In this document: positions 54,959 to 63,386 of the stretch, in pieces
How positions within the stretch are numbered: position 1 is the first letter of the stretch
Layout: each line of letters opens with the position of its first letter
Assembly: GCA_964396245.1 (NCBI GenBank)
Contig: CAYNEO010000009.1
Span: forward strand, 28,683 to 92,682
Reading direction: 5' to 3'
Length of the DNA stretch: 64,000 nucleotides
Source of the DNA: CAYNEO01 sp964396245
Lineage (GTDB): Bacteria > Zixibacteria > MSB-5A5 > GN15 > FEB-12
The notes under the pieces: generated by a model
Seen by the model: only the letters and a program-made list of their open reading frames with translations
What the model was told of the DNA's origin: nothing
Database searches by the model: none
Made by a program: the position numbers and the translations under genes

Positions 54959-55816
54959 TCACCCGTGCAAGTAGATCTCGTTCTTTCGATAATTAATTGT
55001 GATTTTATGGGCGTAGAAAAATGATGCCCCGAGGATGCCTTCGACCGAGAAGCCCGGAATGGCGCCGCTATAGCGGCTGAGGTCGGTCACGGCCACCATC
55101 ACATCGTCAGTGACAATTAAGTCGTCCAGCGACATTCTTCCCGCTGACTGAATTTCACCGGATGAACCGTCCAGTCCTATGCCCCCTGCAACCTCGGGAG
55201 ATATTGCCGTCACCGAGGCGCCGTAGTCCAGAATCATCGGCTGCGTCGTGCCGTCCCTCAGTGTGACCTCGACAATGATCATATGATTATATAGCTTGAA
55301 CGGCACCTGCGGAAGATCGCCGCGGATCAGGAAATCCGGGCGGGTGAAACTTGCCTCCAGTTGTCTGGCCGGATAGTCAATGGTGAGATACATTCGCCGC
55401 AGCAGGTCATAGCCGATCAGGCCGTCCGGGCTCTCCCCCGCGTTTCCCGGCGATAGTGAATCGAAATCAATGATCGTGGCTTCGAGATTCATCAGCCGTT
55501 CGTCGCCGAACTCAAAGGACCCGAGCGTGACGGAGCGTCCGGCAGAGGCGCCGCTAATACCGGTCACGCGGAGAGTCGGCTGCCCGGTCGTGGTGACCAA
55601 GTCGTTTTCTATGGCGAATTCGCGGTCGAGGTAAACACCATCCGCCCCGGTGTCGATGCCGAACCGACCGGTCACGCGGTTGTCGATGGTCACGGTGACT
55701 TCTACCAGACCGTGCTCGGCGTTGAACGGCACGCCGCCTGCAAAAAGAACTCCACAGAAGCAAATGAGAACAAAGGCGGTAGTACCCGCGGTCAGATTTG
55801 GTCGGAAAATGCTCAT
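54959..55816 (-). CDS. Exported two-lobed retropepsin-like aspartyl protease family protein
   Basis: A 285-residue protein with an N-terminal signal or anchor (TTAFVLICFCGVLFAGG). Two tandem retropepsin-like lobes are seen. The first has the active-site motif FGIDTGADGVYL (D55-T-G) and the second has MILDYGASVTAIS (D197-Y-G). Both aspartates are present, but tyrosine replaces the usual Thr/Ser in lobe two. Bacterial relatives are periplasmic and poorly characterised. It lies 110 bases upstream of the btuB promoter region on the same strand and 136 bases downstream of ccmE, without a clear link to either. Confidence 0.78.
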   Translation of the reverse strand: MSIFRPNLTAGTTAFVLICFCGVLFAGGVPFNAEHGLVEVTVTIDNRVTGRFGIDTGADGVYLDREFAIENDLVTTTGQPTLRVTGISGASAGRSVTLGSFEFGDERLMNLEATIIDFDSLSPGNAGESPDGLIGYDLLRRMYLTIDYPARQLEASFTRPDFLIRGDLPQVPFKLYNHMIIVEVTLRDGTTQPMILDYGASVTAISPEVAGGIGLDGSSGEIQSAGRMSLDDLIVTDDVMVAVTDLSRYSGAIPGFSVEGILGASFFYAHKITINYRKNEIYLHG

Positions 55817-55892
55817 TGTAGATTAGATCGGAATGAGAGGCCGTCGAGCTTTAGGCGAACCATCAAGGAAATAAGAGCAGCCGGGGTTAGTC

Positions 55893-55927
55893 AAAAAAAG
55901 AAGCCTCCATCGTAAGGATGAAGGCTT
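55893..55927 (-). terminator. Rho-independent terminator of the ccm operon
   Basis: AAGCCTTCATC and GATGGAGGCTT form an 11-base stem with one mismatch, followed on the minus strand by C and seven T. It begins 26 bases past the ccmE stop. Confidence 0.88.
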
Positions 55928-55952
55928 TGAGATCTTTTCGAGGACCGTTGGA

Positions 55953-56396
55953 CTACACTCCGGCCTGTCCGACACCCTCTTTGTGCTTCTGGATATCCTG
56001 GTACTCGTTGCCGCCTTCGCCCTGGTACTTGGACGGGCATTTTACAAGCATCTGTTCAGCTACGAACGCACCCTCGTCGCCCATTTTCCCCTTCAGCACC
56101 ACCGAAGTGGCCTGGTCGAAATTACCGGGCACGACGCCGTAGTACACAACCGGCAGATGTTCCGCGGTCGCTTTGTCCCTGGCTTCGGGGTCGTAGATCG
56201 CGAATTGCAGGCGGGACTGGTTGGTCTGGTAATTGACCTTGTCGAAGTCTATCTTTCCCATCACCTGGACAGTGCGTTCGCTGCGGGCGGCCTCATCGAT
56301 GGAGACATACTGAATGGTCGTCTTGAGGAAGGCGCTGGCGCCCCAGACGAGAAACACTACAATGATTATGCCGCCGATGATATATTTGGCTTTCAT
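55953..56396 (-). CDS. ccmE: Cytochrome c maturation haem chaperone CcmE, C-x3-Y variant
   Basis: CcmE binds haem covalently in the periplasm and hands it to the cytochrome c lyase. The 147-residue protein has one N-terminal membrane anchor (YIIGGIIIVVFLVWGASAFL) and an OB-fold domain (VQVMGKIDFDKVNY, VVYYGVVPGNFDQATSVVLKGKM). The haem-attachment site reads K-C120-P-S-K-Y124: cysteine stands where classical CcmE has histidine. Such C-x3-Y forms are known from some sulfate reducers and archaea. Its ATG overlaps the stop of ccmD (ATGA). It is the last gene of ccmABCDE. Confidence 0.92.
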   Translation of the reverse strand: MKAKYIIGGIIIVVFLVWGASAFLKTTIQYVSIDEAARSERTVQVMGKIDFDKVNYQTNQSRLQFAIYDPEARDKATAEHLPVVYYGVVPGNFDQATSVVLKGKMGDEGAFVAEQMLVKCPSKYQGEGGNEYQDIQKHKEGVGQAGV

Positions 56397-56506
56397 TTTC
56401 GATACCTTTCGAGATCCTTGACCCGTCTATCGAGCTTCATCAGGTAGACGAACAGGCCGACCCAGATAATCAGTGTCACGATCATAGCCACGTAGTTGCC
56501 GTCCAT
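56393..56506 (-). CDS. ccmD: CcmD-like small membrane protein
   Basis: A 37-codon frame (MDGNYVAMIVTLIIWVGLF..., ending KDLERYRK) fits between ccmC and ccmE. Its ATG follows the ccmC stop with no gap, and its stop overlaps the ccmE start by four bases (ATGA). It has a single membrane helix followed by a basic, helical tail, which is the CcmD plan. CcmD releases holo-CcmE from the CcmABC complex. Position, topology and overlap make the call; the sequence alone would be too short. Confidence 0.82.
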   Translation of the reverse strand: MDGNYVAMIVTLIIWVGLFVYLMKLDRRVKDLERYRK

Positions 56507-57166
56507 CTATTCAATCTCCTTTTCGTCGCGGGCGCGGAGCATACGTTGAATCCTGCTGGCCATCGAGAACATCCAGAAGAATAATACGGTAAACAGCGCC
56601 AGGGACGCAAAAAATATGAGCCGCACCTGCGTACCCATGGTAAATTTCAGGTTTTTGTTTATGACCGAGTCGGCGGGATGCAGAGAAGGCACTACCCGGG
56701 GGACTACGAAAATCAAGAAGGGCACCGTCACAAACGCGAATATTGCATACACCGCCGACAACGAGGCCCGCTTATCCTCAACTTCAACGGCGCCCCTGAG
56801 AGCAAAATAGGCCCCATAGATCAACAGCAGGATGAAGATCGAAGTTTCCCTCGGGTCCCAGTTCCAGAATGACCCCCACGTCACTTTGGCGAATATCGAG
56901 CCGGTGACGGTCGCCAGGATGCAGAAGACCAGGCCGAGAGCAGCGGCAGTGGCCGCCTTGTCGTCGTCAGAAATCCGTTTGGTGGCCAGATACCTGATGG
57001 AATAGATCATGGCCAGCGCAAACGCAATGACGCAAATCCAGGCCTGCGGGATATGAAAATAGAATATCCGGCTGGCCTCTCCAATCTGCTGTTGGGGCAT
57101 CGGGGTGATGAAACCGAAGACGATCACCGCCGACATGCCCAGAAATACCAATATCTTCCACCACAT
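56507..57166 (-). CDS. ccmC: Haem-handling membrane protein CcmC
   Basis: A 219-residue protein with six helices that presents haem to CcmE. The tryptophan-rich periplasmic signature is WGSFWNWDPRETSIFILLLIYGAY, and potential haem-ligand histidines are present (FYFHIPQAW and VPSLHPADSV). Length is close to the bacterial norm (about 220-250). It sits between ccmB and ccmD in the ccm operon. The ribosome site GAGGTG is 12 bases from the ATG, rather far. Confidence 0.93.
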   Translation of the reverse strand: MWWKILVFLGMSAVIVFGFITPMPQQQIGEASRIFYFHIPQAWICVIAFALAMIYSIRYLATKRISDDDKAATAAALGLVFCILATVTGSIFAKVTWGSFWNWDPRETSIFILLLIYGAYFALRGAVEVEDKRASLSAVYAIFAFVTVPFLIFVVPRVVPSLHPADSVINKNLKFTMGTQVRLIFFASLALFTVLFFWMFSMASRIQRMLRARDEKEIE

Positions 57167-57261
57167 AACTTTATATACACCTCAGACCGGCGGGAAGATA
57201 GTATGAAATGCCAACCAATGCAACAAAAGTGTATCGGAATTGTACATTTTCCACCTCCGCT

Positions 57262-57924
57262 TCAGTCCTGCCAGACGAATTTGAACAACAACAGCGACGC
57301 TGTGATCATGACCACGGAGTACGCTATCAAACCCTGGATTTCCGGTACCAGTTCGCCGAGACCCTTGCCGTCGAGAATCTTGGTCCCGGCAATTACGAGC
57401 ATGAGAAGCAAAGTGATGAGTATGGGAAACGACAGAACGGCGAACAGGGCGCCCTTGATGGCCGCCCGAGAGATGATCGCGGCCACAAGTGTCGTGGCAC
57501 CGCACAAACCTATCACGCCGAGAATTTCGATGATGATAAACGGTCCGAGGTGATCGGTCGGTGCATCGGTAAACATGAAGAATACGGGCGTTATGATGAG
57601 TGTCATCAGCGCCAAGAGGGTGAAATTGAAAAACAGTTTGCCGAGATAAACGGCGGTGGGATCGGCGGCCAATCTCAGCGCCAGCGCGGTACCTGATTCT
57701 TCTTCACGGACAAACACCAGTGACAGGCCCGCGGTCGCGGAAAAGAACATGATTATCCAGAACAGAGCTGACAGGACCGCCGGAGGCAGACCGGCCTGAC
57801 CGAGCGAAAAAGACACCATTGCAAGAGTGGTTATCCCGAACATGAGGATTGCGTTGACCGCATAGCGGCTGCGCAACTCCATGCGGATATCCTTGCTGTA
57901 GACGGCGAATATCTTAGCCGTCAA
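57262..57924 (-). CDS. ccmB: Haem exporter permease subunit CcmB
   Basis: The ABC-type permease partner of CcmA, with six helices (for example AVNAILMFGITTLAMVSFSLG, VLSALFWIIMFFSATAGLSLVF, LLALMTLIITPVFFMF, VIGLCGATTLVAAIISRAAIKGALFAVLSFPILITLLLMLVIAG). I use a TTG start at 57924, which gives MTAKIFAVYSKDIRMELRSRYAVN, the usual N-terminus, and overlaps the ccmA stop by 11 bases; a longer in-frame start would lie well inside ccmA and add an unlikely basic leader. The product has 220 residues, normal for CcmB. Confidence 0.9.
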   Translation of the reverse strand: MTAKIFAVYSKDIRMELRSRYAVNAILMFGITTLAMVSFSLGQAGLPPAVLSALFWIIMFFSATAGLSLVFVREEESGTALALRLAADPTAVYLGKLFFNFTLLALMTLIITPVFFMFTDAPTDHLGPFIIIEILGVIGLCGATTLVAAIISRAAIKGALFAVLSFPILITLLLMLVIAGTKILDGKGLGELVPEIQGLIAYSVVMITASLLLFKFVWQD

Positions 57925-58531
57925 CCCGGCAGATCGCTCCGGCAAGTTTCTGTTCCTCCGGTTCGTTGGTGGCAATGACGATAATTCTGGAATTTCGAGA
58001 CTGCTCGATAATATCGAACACTATCTGTTTGCCGGCTTCATCGAGATTCGCGGTCGGCTCATCGAGAAAGAGAAAAGCGGGGTTCTGCAACAGCGCCACG
58101 GCGTACTTCAGACGCTGCTTCATACCCGACGAATAGGCGCGCAGGAGATCGTCGCCGCGACCTTCCAACCCGACCCGCGCGAGGAGATCGTTTATCTCTC
58201 TTCCGGTGACATGACTGCCCGAGACAGTGGCGAAAAAGGTCAGGTTCTCCTCGCCGGTGAGATTGTCGTACAGGTTGAGATACGGCGCGACCAGCGACGT
58301 TTCCATGCGGCGGCGGTCATCGGATATATTTGCATCGTTTTCGGAGAAGGCGACCGTGCCCGAAGTCGGTTGATGCGCCCCTAAAAGGGTCATTAACAGC
58401 GTGGTTTTCCCCGAACCGTTGGGCCCGACTACGGCGAGGGAATCTCCGGTCTGCAAATTGAACGATATTTTTGAGAATACTTTACGGGGCCCGAACCGCT
58501 TGGTCAGGTCCGTTGCGATAAGCCTGTACAT
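57914..58531 (-). CDS. ccmA: Haem exporter ATP-binding subunit CcmA
   Basis: A 205-residue ABC ATPase with Walker A GPNGSGKTTLL, signature YSSGMKQRLKYAVALLQNP and Walker B FLFLDEPTANLDEAG. It powers the CcmABCD complex that frees haem-loaded CcmE. It is the first gene of the operon ccmA-B-C-D-E. Genes for the lyase part (ccmF, ccmG, ccmH) are not in the window. All ATPase motifs are intact. Confidence 0.93.
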   Translation of the reverse strand: MYRLIATDLTKRFGPRKVFSKISFNLQTGDSLAVVGPNGSGKTTLLMTLLGAHQPTSGTVAFSENDANISDDRRRMETSLVAPYLNLYDNLTGEENLTFFATVSGSHVTGREINDLLARVGLEGRGDDLLRAYSSGMKQRLKYAVALLQNPAFLFLDEPTANLDEAGKQIVFDIIEQSRNSRIIVIATNEPEEQKLAGAICRVDG

Positions 58532-58585
58532 GGACGGTATTTACGGAAATAGGAAGGCCAAGTCAAAGCAAAAAACTCCCGGCCG

Positions 58586-59311
58586 CTACTCCCCTGCCTC
58601 ACTGCCGTTCGGTTCGTATCTGCGAAAGACAGGTATGGAGTACGTGGCCCGCTCACTTGAACTGGTGACCTCAATTGTTATGGAACGCGCAAATGAAGTC
58701 TCGATAGCAGAATCGTTCAGGGTTACAACGATATCGCCCGACTCATCCGCCGGAATCGAGCACGGCACCGTGACGGTGAACTCCGCCGACGAGGTGTCTG
58801 TCGGTTTAACGTTCACTTCCTCGCCTGCCGTATTCTGCAAAGCTATCTTTCCGGTCATAACGGGTTCCGGCGAATGCTGGGACAAATCGAGAACGACGGG
58901 TCGAACGGCGACAAGGGTGGTTTCGTTGGGATTGGTTATGGCTTCGGCGTAGATACGCAGCACCGTCGGTTGATCGCTCGCATTAGAGACGAATTGCGGT
59001 TTTTTGGATACGTAACCGCGATATCTTCCGGTGTTGAGTACAATTTGCATTTGCAGGCTGTCGCCCGGCGCGATGGTGGAATCTTCCAGGGGAATCTGGG
59101 TACATCCGCAACCGGTGTTGATCGAGCTGATCCGGACGGTATCATCGCCGACCGATTTCAACCAGAAGCCGTGAGTGACGATCACCTGCTGCGGGACTCG
59201 TCCGAAGTTGAAAGTCGTCTCGGGGATCTGTAATTTCGGGCCGGCAAACGCGGTACCGGTGAGGAACGATACCAACAGAAACGCGAAAAGCGAGTTCGAT
59301 AACCGTGACAT
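58586..59311 (-). CDS. Exported DUF1573-family protein
   Basis: A 241-residue protein with a signal peptide (LSNSLFAFLLVSFLTGTAFA). The first half is a DUF1573 Ig-like domain: TTFNFGRVPQQVIVTHGFWLKSVGDDTVRISSINTGCGCTQIPLEDSTIAPGDSLQMQIVLNTGRYRG, including the typical TGCGCT cysteine pair. The ATG at 59311 has GAGGG eight bases upstream; a TTG one codon earlier is possible. Function of the domain is not established; it is common in FCB-group bacteria. It precedes the ccm operon by 54 bases and could be co-transcribed. Confidence 0.85.
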   Translation of the reverse strand: MSRLSNSLFAFLLVSFLTGTAFAGPKLQIPETTFNFGRVPQQVIVTHGFWLKSVGDDTVRISSINTGCGCTQIPLEDSTIAPGDSLQMQIVLNTGRYRGYVSKKPQFVSNASDQPTVLRIYAEAITNPNETTLVAVRPVVLDLSQHSPEPVMTGKIALQNTAGEEVNVKPTDTSSAEFTVTVPCSIPADESGDIVVTLNDSAIETSFARSITIEVTSSSERATYSIPVFRRYEPNGSEAGE

Positions 59312-59418
59312 CAAACAGACCCTCTTGAGAAAAAAGCTCCGGACTACGTCGTGAATATCCTTACATGGTTATACTGTCGGCAAACCGGCCGGTTGAATTC
59401 GGCGATTGAAATTGACAA

Positions 59419-60186
59419 TCACGAAATTGGGCGGAATAATCGATGCCAGCGTACTTTCTCGAAGAAATGCACGGCATTATACACGAATAACCGCGGAACC
59501 GACAGCGGGTCGGCGACCGTAACCGGCGGCGACGGGTGGCCCTCCTCATCCCATGACCAGTGGACGAGGATTGCCTCGCCCAGAACGAGGTCCCTGGGCA
59601 CGGTCCCCCAATATCGCGAGTCGGACGAATTATCCCTATTATCGCCCATCATGAAGTAACTATCACGAGGGACGACATATGGCCCGAAATTGTCACGCGA
59701 ACTCAGCCCCCCCATTCGCCTGGGCTGGATAACCTGCTCCCCGGTAATCGTCGTATCTATGAATTTTGAATGGGGTGGATTGGGAAATTCTACCCCGTTC
59801 ACAAACAGCTGCTTGCTCCTGACCTCGATGGTATCGCCGGGTAATCCGACACAGCGCTTGATGTACTTGGTGACGCCGTCGCCGGGATAAATGAAAATCA
59901 CGACATCGCCACGCTCGGGGTCGCTGACGGCCGGAAGTTTCCAGTTGACCAGCGGCAGGCGGGCGCCGTAGACGAACTTATTCGCCAAAAGGAAGTCGCC
60001 GACCAGAAGGGTGTCCTCCATGGAGGAAGTCGGGATCTTGTAGGCTTCGACAATGGATGTTTTGATCAGGAGGGCTAAAACGACGGCAATAAATACTTGC
60101 TTGGCGTTGTCCCAGACCGAGTCGGCCGTGCTGGGCTTCCTTGGCTTTGCGGCTTTTTTCCTGGTGCCTGATTCGGTAGTCTTCAT
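59419..60186 (-). CDS. lepB: Signal peptidase I
   Basis: The membrane-anchored serine protease that removes signal peptides. The 255-residue sequence has a cytoplasmic basic N-terminus, one membrane helix (VFIAVVLALLIKTSIVEAY), and the catalytic serine S55 in IPTSSMEDTLLVGD. The general base K110 lies in YIKRCVGLPGDTI, and the family signature MGDNRDNSSDSRYWG is also present. It clusters with rseP and dxr on the minus strand, which together cover envelope protein and isoprenoid functions. All key residues are intact. Confidence 0.95.
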   Translation of the reverse strand: MKTTESGTRKKAAKPRKPSTADSVWDNAKQVFIAVVLALLIKTSIVEAYKIPTSSMEDTLLVGDFLLANKFVYGARLPLVNWKLPAVSDPERGDVVIFIYPGDGVTKYIKRCVGLPGDTIEVRSKQLFVNGVEFPNPPHSKFIDTTITGEQVIQPRRMGGLSSRDNFGPYVVPRDSYFMMGDNRDNSSDSRYWGTVPRDLVLGEAILVHWSWDEEGHPSPPVTVADPLSVPRLFVYNAVHFFEKVRWHRLFRPIS

Positions 60187-60241
60187 ATTACTCTACTTGT
60201 TTACGCAGTCCGAGGTCATTGGTTCCATGCCCGGGGCCCGA

Positions 60242-61312
60242 TCAGAACCCCTTAAACGCCCTGAGGATGTCATTATAGGTCACGAAGACAATCAGGAACA
60301 ACAAGAAAATCAGGCCGACCTGCTGGGCTATGGCCCTGGTTTTCATGGACAACGGTGATCCTTTTATCTTTTCGGCCGCCAGGAACACCAGATGGCCGCC
60401 GTCGAGGATCGGGATCGGCAACACGTTAAGTATGGCCAGATTCACCGACAGCAGGGCCATAAAGAAGAACAGGTTCGAGGGGCCTTTTTCGGCCTCTCGG
60501 CCGGATTGCTGGGCGATGAAAATGGGACCGCCGATTAGCTTTGGCGACACCTCGCCAAAGGCGAATTTCTTGACAAAAAGAACCGTCTCATAGACAATCA
60601 CATGGGCGGTCACAAAACCTCTTTTGGCGGATTCCCAGAGGCCGAATTTGTGATACCCCAAAATTTTCTCGCTGAAGCCAATCATACCGATCGAGTCAAT
60701 ACCGCCCTCGGCGTTCGGCACGGTTTCAATCCTGGGCGTGATCCTGGCCGACACAGTATCGCCGTCGTGCAGCCACGACAGCGTGAGCGGCCGGTCTTTG
60801 TGCGAATAGATGGCGAAACGAAGCGAATCGTAGTTATTGATCACCTTACCGTCGAGCGACACGATTTGATCGCCGGTCTTGAGGCCGGCCTTATAGGCCG
60901 GATCTCCCTCGACAACCTGGCCCACAATGACATGGCTCTCGTCGAAGATCGGGCGGCCGGTGAAATAGAATACGCCGATCAGGATGACGATTGCCAGCAG
61001 GTAATTCATAAACGGGCCGGCAAAGATAACGGCGGCTCGCTGGGCTACCGATTTGGACATGAATTCATCCGGAGCGCCGACCATCTTGTCATCCGGGTTC
61101 TCCCCCGCCATCTTGACATAACCGCCCAACGGGATAATGCCGAGCGCATAGGTTGTCTCGCCGTATTTTTTCGAGGCTATCGTGGGAGGAAACCCGAGTG
61201 AGAACGTTTCGACCCTGATACCCACTCTTTTGGCAACGATGAAATGGCCGAGCTCATGAATGAAAATCAGGACGCCCAGCACAAAGATGAAGGAAAGAGC
61301 AGTTACGAGCAT
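60242..61312 (-). CDS. rseP: Site-2 RIP metalloprotease
   Basis: An inner-membrane zinc protease that cuts membrane-spanning regulators such as anti-sigma factors. I start at the ATG at 61312 with GGAG ten bases upstream, two bases after the dxr stop codon, so MLVTALSFIFVLGVLIFIHELGH begins the first helix; the zinc site is H19-E-L-G-H23. One periplasmic PDZ domain (VGQVVEGDPAYKAGLKTGDQIVSLDGKVI) and the second zinc-ligand motif LNVLPIPILDGGHLVF follow. The single PDZ is shorter than the two of E. coli. Length is 356 residues. Confidence 0.93.
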   Translation of the reverse strand: MLVTALSFIFVLGVLIFIHELGHFIVAKRVGIRVETFSLGFPPTIASKKYGETTYALGIIPLGGYVKMAGENPDDKMVGAPDEFMSKSVAQRAAVIFAGPFMNYLLAIVILIGVFYFTGRPIFDESHVIVGQVVEGDPAYKAGLKTGDQIVSLDGKVINNYDSLRFAIYSHKDRPLTLSWLHDGDTVSARITPRIETVPNAEGGIDSIGMIGFSEKILGYHKFGLWESAKRGFVTAHVIVYETVLFVKKFAFGEVSPKLIGGPIFIAQQSGREAEKGPSNLFFFMALLSVNLAILNVLPIPILDGGHLVFLAAEKIKGSPLSMKTRAIAQQVGLIFLLFLIVFVTYNDILRAFKGF

Positions 61313-61313
61313 G

Positions 61314-62474
61314 CTATATATTCTCCGCGTTTTTTCGACAGATCTCACGGGCTTGACGATCCGCATCGAGGATGTCGTCGAGCTCGGGTTTGGCCCTGGT
61401 TTCTATCTGTTCCATTGTGCGCTTGACCAGCTCGGCAATAGCCGTATATCTGATATGTTCGGCCAAAAATTCCTTCACCGCCACTTCGTTGGCGGCGTTG
61501 AAGATAGCCGGAGCCGTCCCGCCTTGACGGGCGGCTTCATAGGCCAGCGACAACATCGGAAACTTCTCGAGATCCGGCTCCTCAAACGTCAGGTCCTTCA
61601 TTTTGTTCCAGTCCACGCGGCCGTAATCTGAATCCACCCGATCGGGCCAGAAGAGTGCGTACGTGATGGGCAAGCGCATATCCGGCATCGAGAGCTGTGC
61701 CAGTATGGATGAATCGACAAACTCCACCATGGAGTGAATGATCGATTGCGGGTGGATCACGACCTTGATCTGGTCAACCGGCACCGAAAAGAGCATGACC
61801 GCTTCGATGACCTCGAGCCCTTTGTTGGCCAGAGTCGCGGAGTCTATGGTGATCTTTGGCCCCATATCCCAGGTCGGGTGTTCGAGAGCCTGCTTGACCG
61901 TGACATCGGCGAGTTTGTCTTTTGGCAGGTTTCGGAACGGTCCACCCGAAGCAGTTAAAATGAGGTTTTTGATTTCTTCGCGCTTGCCGCAATTAAGGGC
62001 TTGCCAGATGGCGGAGTGCTCGGAATCTATCGGCAACACCCGACCGCCGCTCTGTTCCAGCAGGGGCTGAAACAGCGGTCCGCCGGCGACCAGCGATTCC
62101 TTGTTGGCCAGCGCAAGGTCCTTGCTGCTCTTGAGCGCCTGAAGCGAGGCATGCAACCCGACTGAACCAACTATGGCGTTCAGGACCATGCTGACATCGG
62201 CCAGCCCGGCCAGGGATACGAGTTCCTTCTCGCCTCCGAGGACGTGGACAGGTTCATCTTTGAGTTTGTCGGCCAACAGCTTGGCGCGATCCAGATCGGC
62301 CAGGCAGAGATATTGCGGTCGAAACCGACGATACTGCTCGATTATGGCATCGATGCTGGAATTGGCGGCCAGGGCGAAAACATCGAATTCACCCGGATGC
62401 CGGGTGATGACATCGAGCGCCGACTTCCCTATCGAGCCGGTCGAGCCGAGTATGGCGATACGTTTTGGTTCCAT
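61314..62474 (-). CDS. dxr: 1-deoxy-D-xylulose-5-phosphate reductoisomerase
   Basis: The enzyme converts DXP to methylerythritol phosphate, the first committed step of non-mevalonate isoprenoid synthesis. The 386 residues contain the NADPH-binding ILGSTGSIGKSALDVI, ALANKESLVAGGP, the metal/substrate motif LPIDSEHSAIWQAL, LTASGGPF and VIHPQSIIHSMVEF, all canonical. dxr and rseP are directly linked, a common order in bacteria. The ATG has no strong ribosome site. Confidence 0.96.
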   Translation of the reverse strand: MEPKRIAILGSTGSIGKSALDVITRHPGEFDVFALAANSSIDAIIEQYRRFRPQYLCLADLDRAKLLADKLKDEPVHVLGGEKELVSLAGLADVSMVLNAIVGSVGLHASLQALKSSKDLALANKESLVAGGPLFQPLLEQSGGRVLPIDSEHSAIWQALNCGKREEIKNLILTASGGPFRNLPKDKLADVTVKQALEHPTWDMGPKITIDSATLANKGLEVIEAVMLFSVPVDQIKVVIHPQSIIHSMVEFVDSSILAQLSMPDMRLPITYALFWPDRVDSDYGRVDWNKMKDLTFEEPDLEKFPMLSLAYEAARQGGTAPAIFNAANEVAVKEFLAEHIRYTAIAELVKRTMEQIETRAKPELDDILDADRQAREICRKNAENI

Positions 62475-62531
62475 TCACTCACTTAAACGGCAACAAAATA
62501 CGCGGGTTCCGCCAATCAACGGCCCGCTAAC

Positions 62532-62556
62532 GAAAGGCGGAGCCGATGACTCCGCC
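62532..62556 (-). terminator. Hairpin after the cyclophilin gene, probable terminator
   Basis: GGCGGAG and CTCCGCC form a seven-base stem followed on the minus strand by TTTCGTT. It starts 38 bases past the stop codon. Confidence 0.6.
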
Positions 62557-62593
62557 ATGGTCTTCTTGATGCTCAAATCCGTGGCCAGAGTTC

Positions 62594-63292
62594 TTACTGG
62601 ATCGGATTTCCTTCCGCGTCCGATACATAGGCCCTGATCAGCACAACCGGATTAACCGGCACGGACTTTTCCCCGCCCGGTCCGGCCTTCGTTGCGGAAG
62701 AACCGATCTCGTGAAGCACATCGTAGCCTTTGATCAACTGACCGAAGACCGTGTATTGATGATCGAGGCTGGCGGTGCTCTGGTTGCGCTGCAGCACGAT
62801 GAAGAACTGGGTGCTGGCGCCATTCGTGTCGCGCGTACGAGCCATCGAGAGCGTACCCTCGTAGTGCGGCAGGTCGTTGAATTCGGCCGGGAGAGTATAA
62901 TTGACTTGCTTCCATTGACCGTTGATCGACATGCCGCCGCCCTGAATCATGAAGCTGTCGATTACACGGTGAAAGATGGTGCTGTCATAGAAGCCGTCCT
63001 TGACGCGCGCCAGGAATGAGTCGACATGGATCGGGGCGACGTCCGGGTACAGTTCCAATGTCATGTTGCCCATGTTGGTTTCGAGGGTGACGAACGGATC
63101 GTTCTCGTTACGAATCTGGTGCCGGTAGTCGGCGAGGTTGGCGCCGGTGAATTGCGGCGTCGTGAATCTCGGCGGAGTAGTCTCCTTGGTCATGCTAGTC
63201 GATTCCTTTTTCTCATTCTCGCCCGACGAACAACCGGCCAGAAGTCCGAAGGTGAGCATGAGTACCAGAGCGATTGAAATGGTTTTGAGCAT
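62594..63292 (-). CDS. Cyclophilin-type peptidyl-prolyl isomerase, lipoprotein
   Basis: A 232-residue envelope chaperone that catalyses cis-trans isomerisation at proline. The N-terminus is a lipoprotein signal (TFGLLAGCSSGE, lipobox LAGC), so it is anchored in a membrane on the periplasmic side. The cyclophilin domain has VTLETNMGNMTLELYPDVAP, FHRVIDSFMIQGGGM, GTLSMARTRDTNGASTQFFIVL and YTVFGQLIKGYDVLHEI. The catalytic Arg of FHRV is present. It is preceded by a near-perfect promoter and appears to be transcribed alone. Confidence 0.93.
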   Translation of the reverse strand: MLKTISIALVLMLTFGLLAGCSSGENEKKESTSMTKETTPPRFTTPQFTGANLADYRHQIRNENDPFVTLETNMGNMTLELYPDVAPIHVDSFLARVKDGFYDSTIFHRVIDSFMIQGGGMSINGQWKQVNYTLPAEFNDLPHYEGTLSMARTRDTNGASTQFFIVLQRNQSTASLDHQYTVFGQLIKGYDVLHEIGSSATKAGPGGEKSVPVNPVVLIRAYVSDAEGNPIQ

Positions 63293-63336
63293 TGCTTTTC
63301 CTTTTTTGATTACGGCTATCCCTAAACGTGAAATCT

Positions 63337-63365
63337 TATATAGACAAAGACGTTACGGGTGTCAA
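63337..63365 (-). promoter_or_regulatory. Near-consensus sigma70 promoter of the cyclophilin gene
   Basis: TTGACA (63365-63360) and TATATA (63342-63337) are separated by 17 bases on the minus strand. Transcription would begin near 63330, 38 bases before the start codon. Confidence 0.8.
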
Positions 63366-63386
63366 GCATAATGGGGGTACTGTGAA

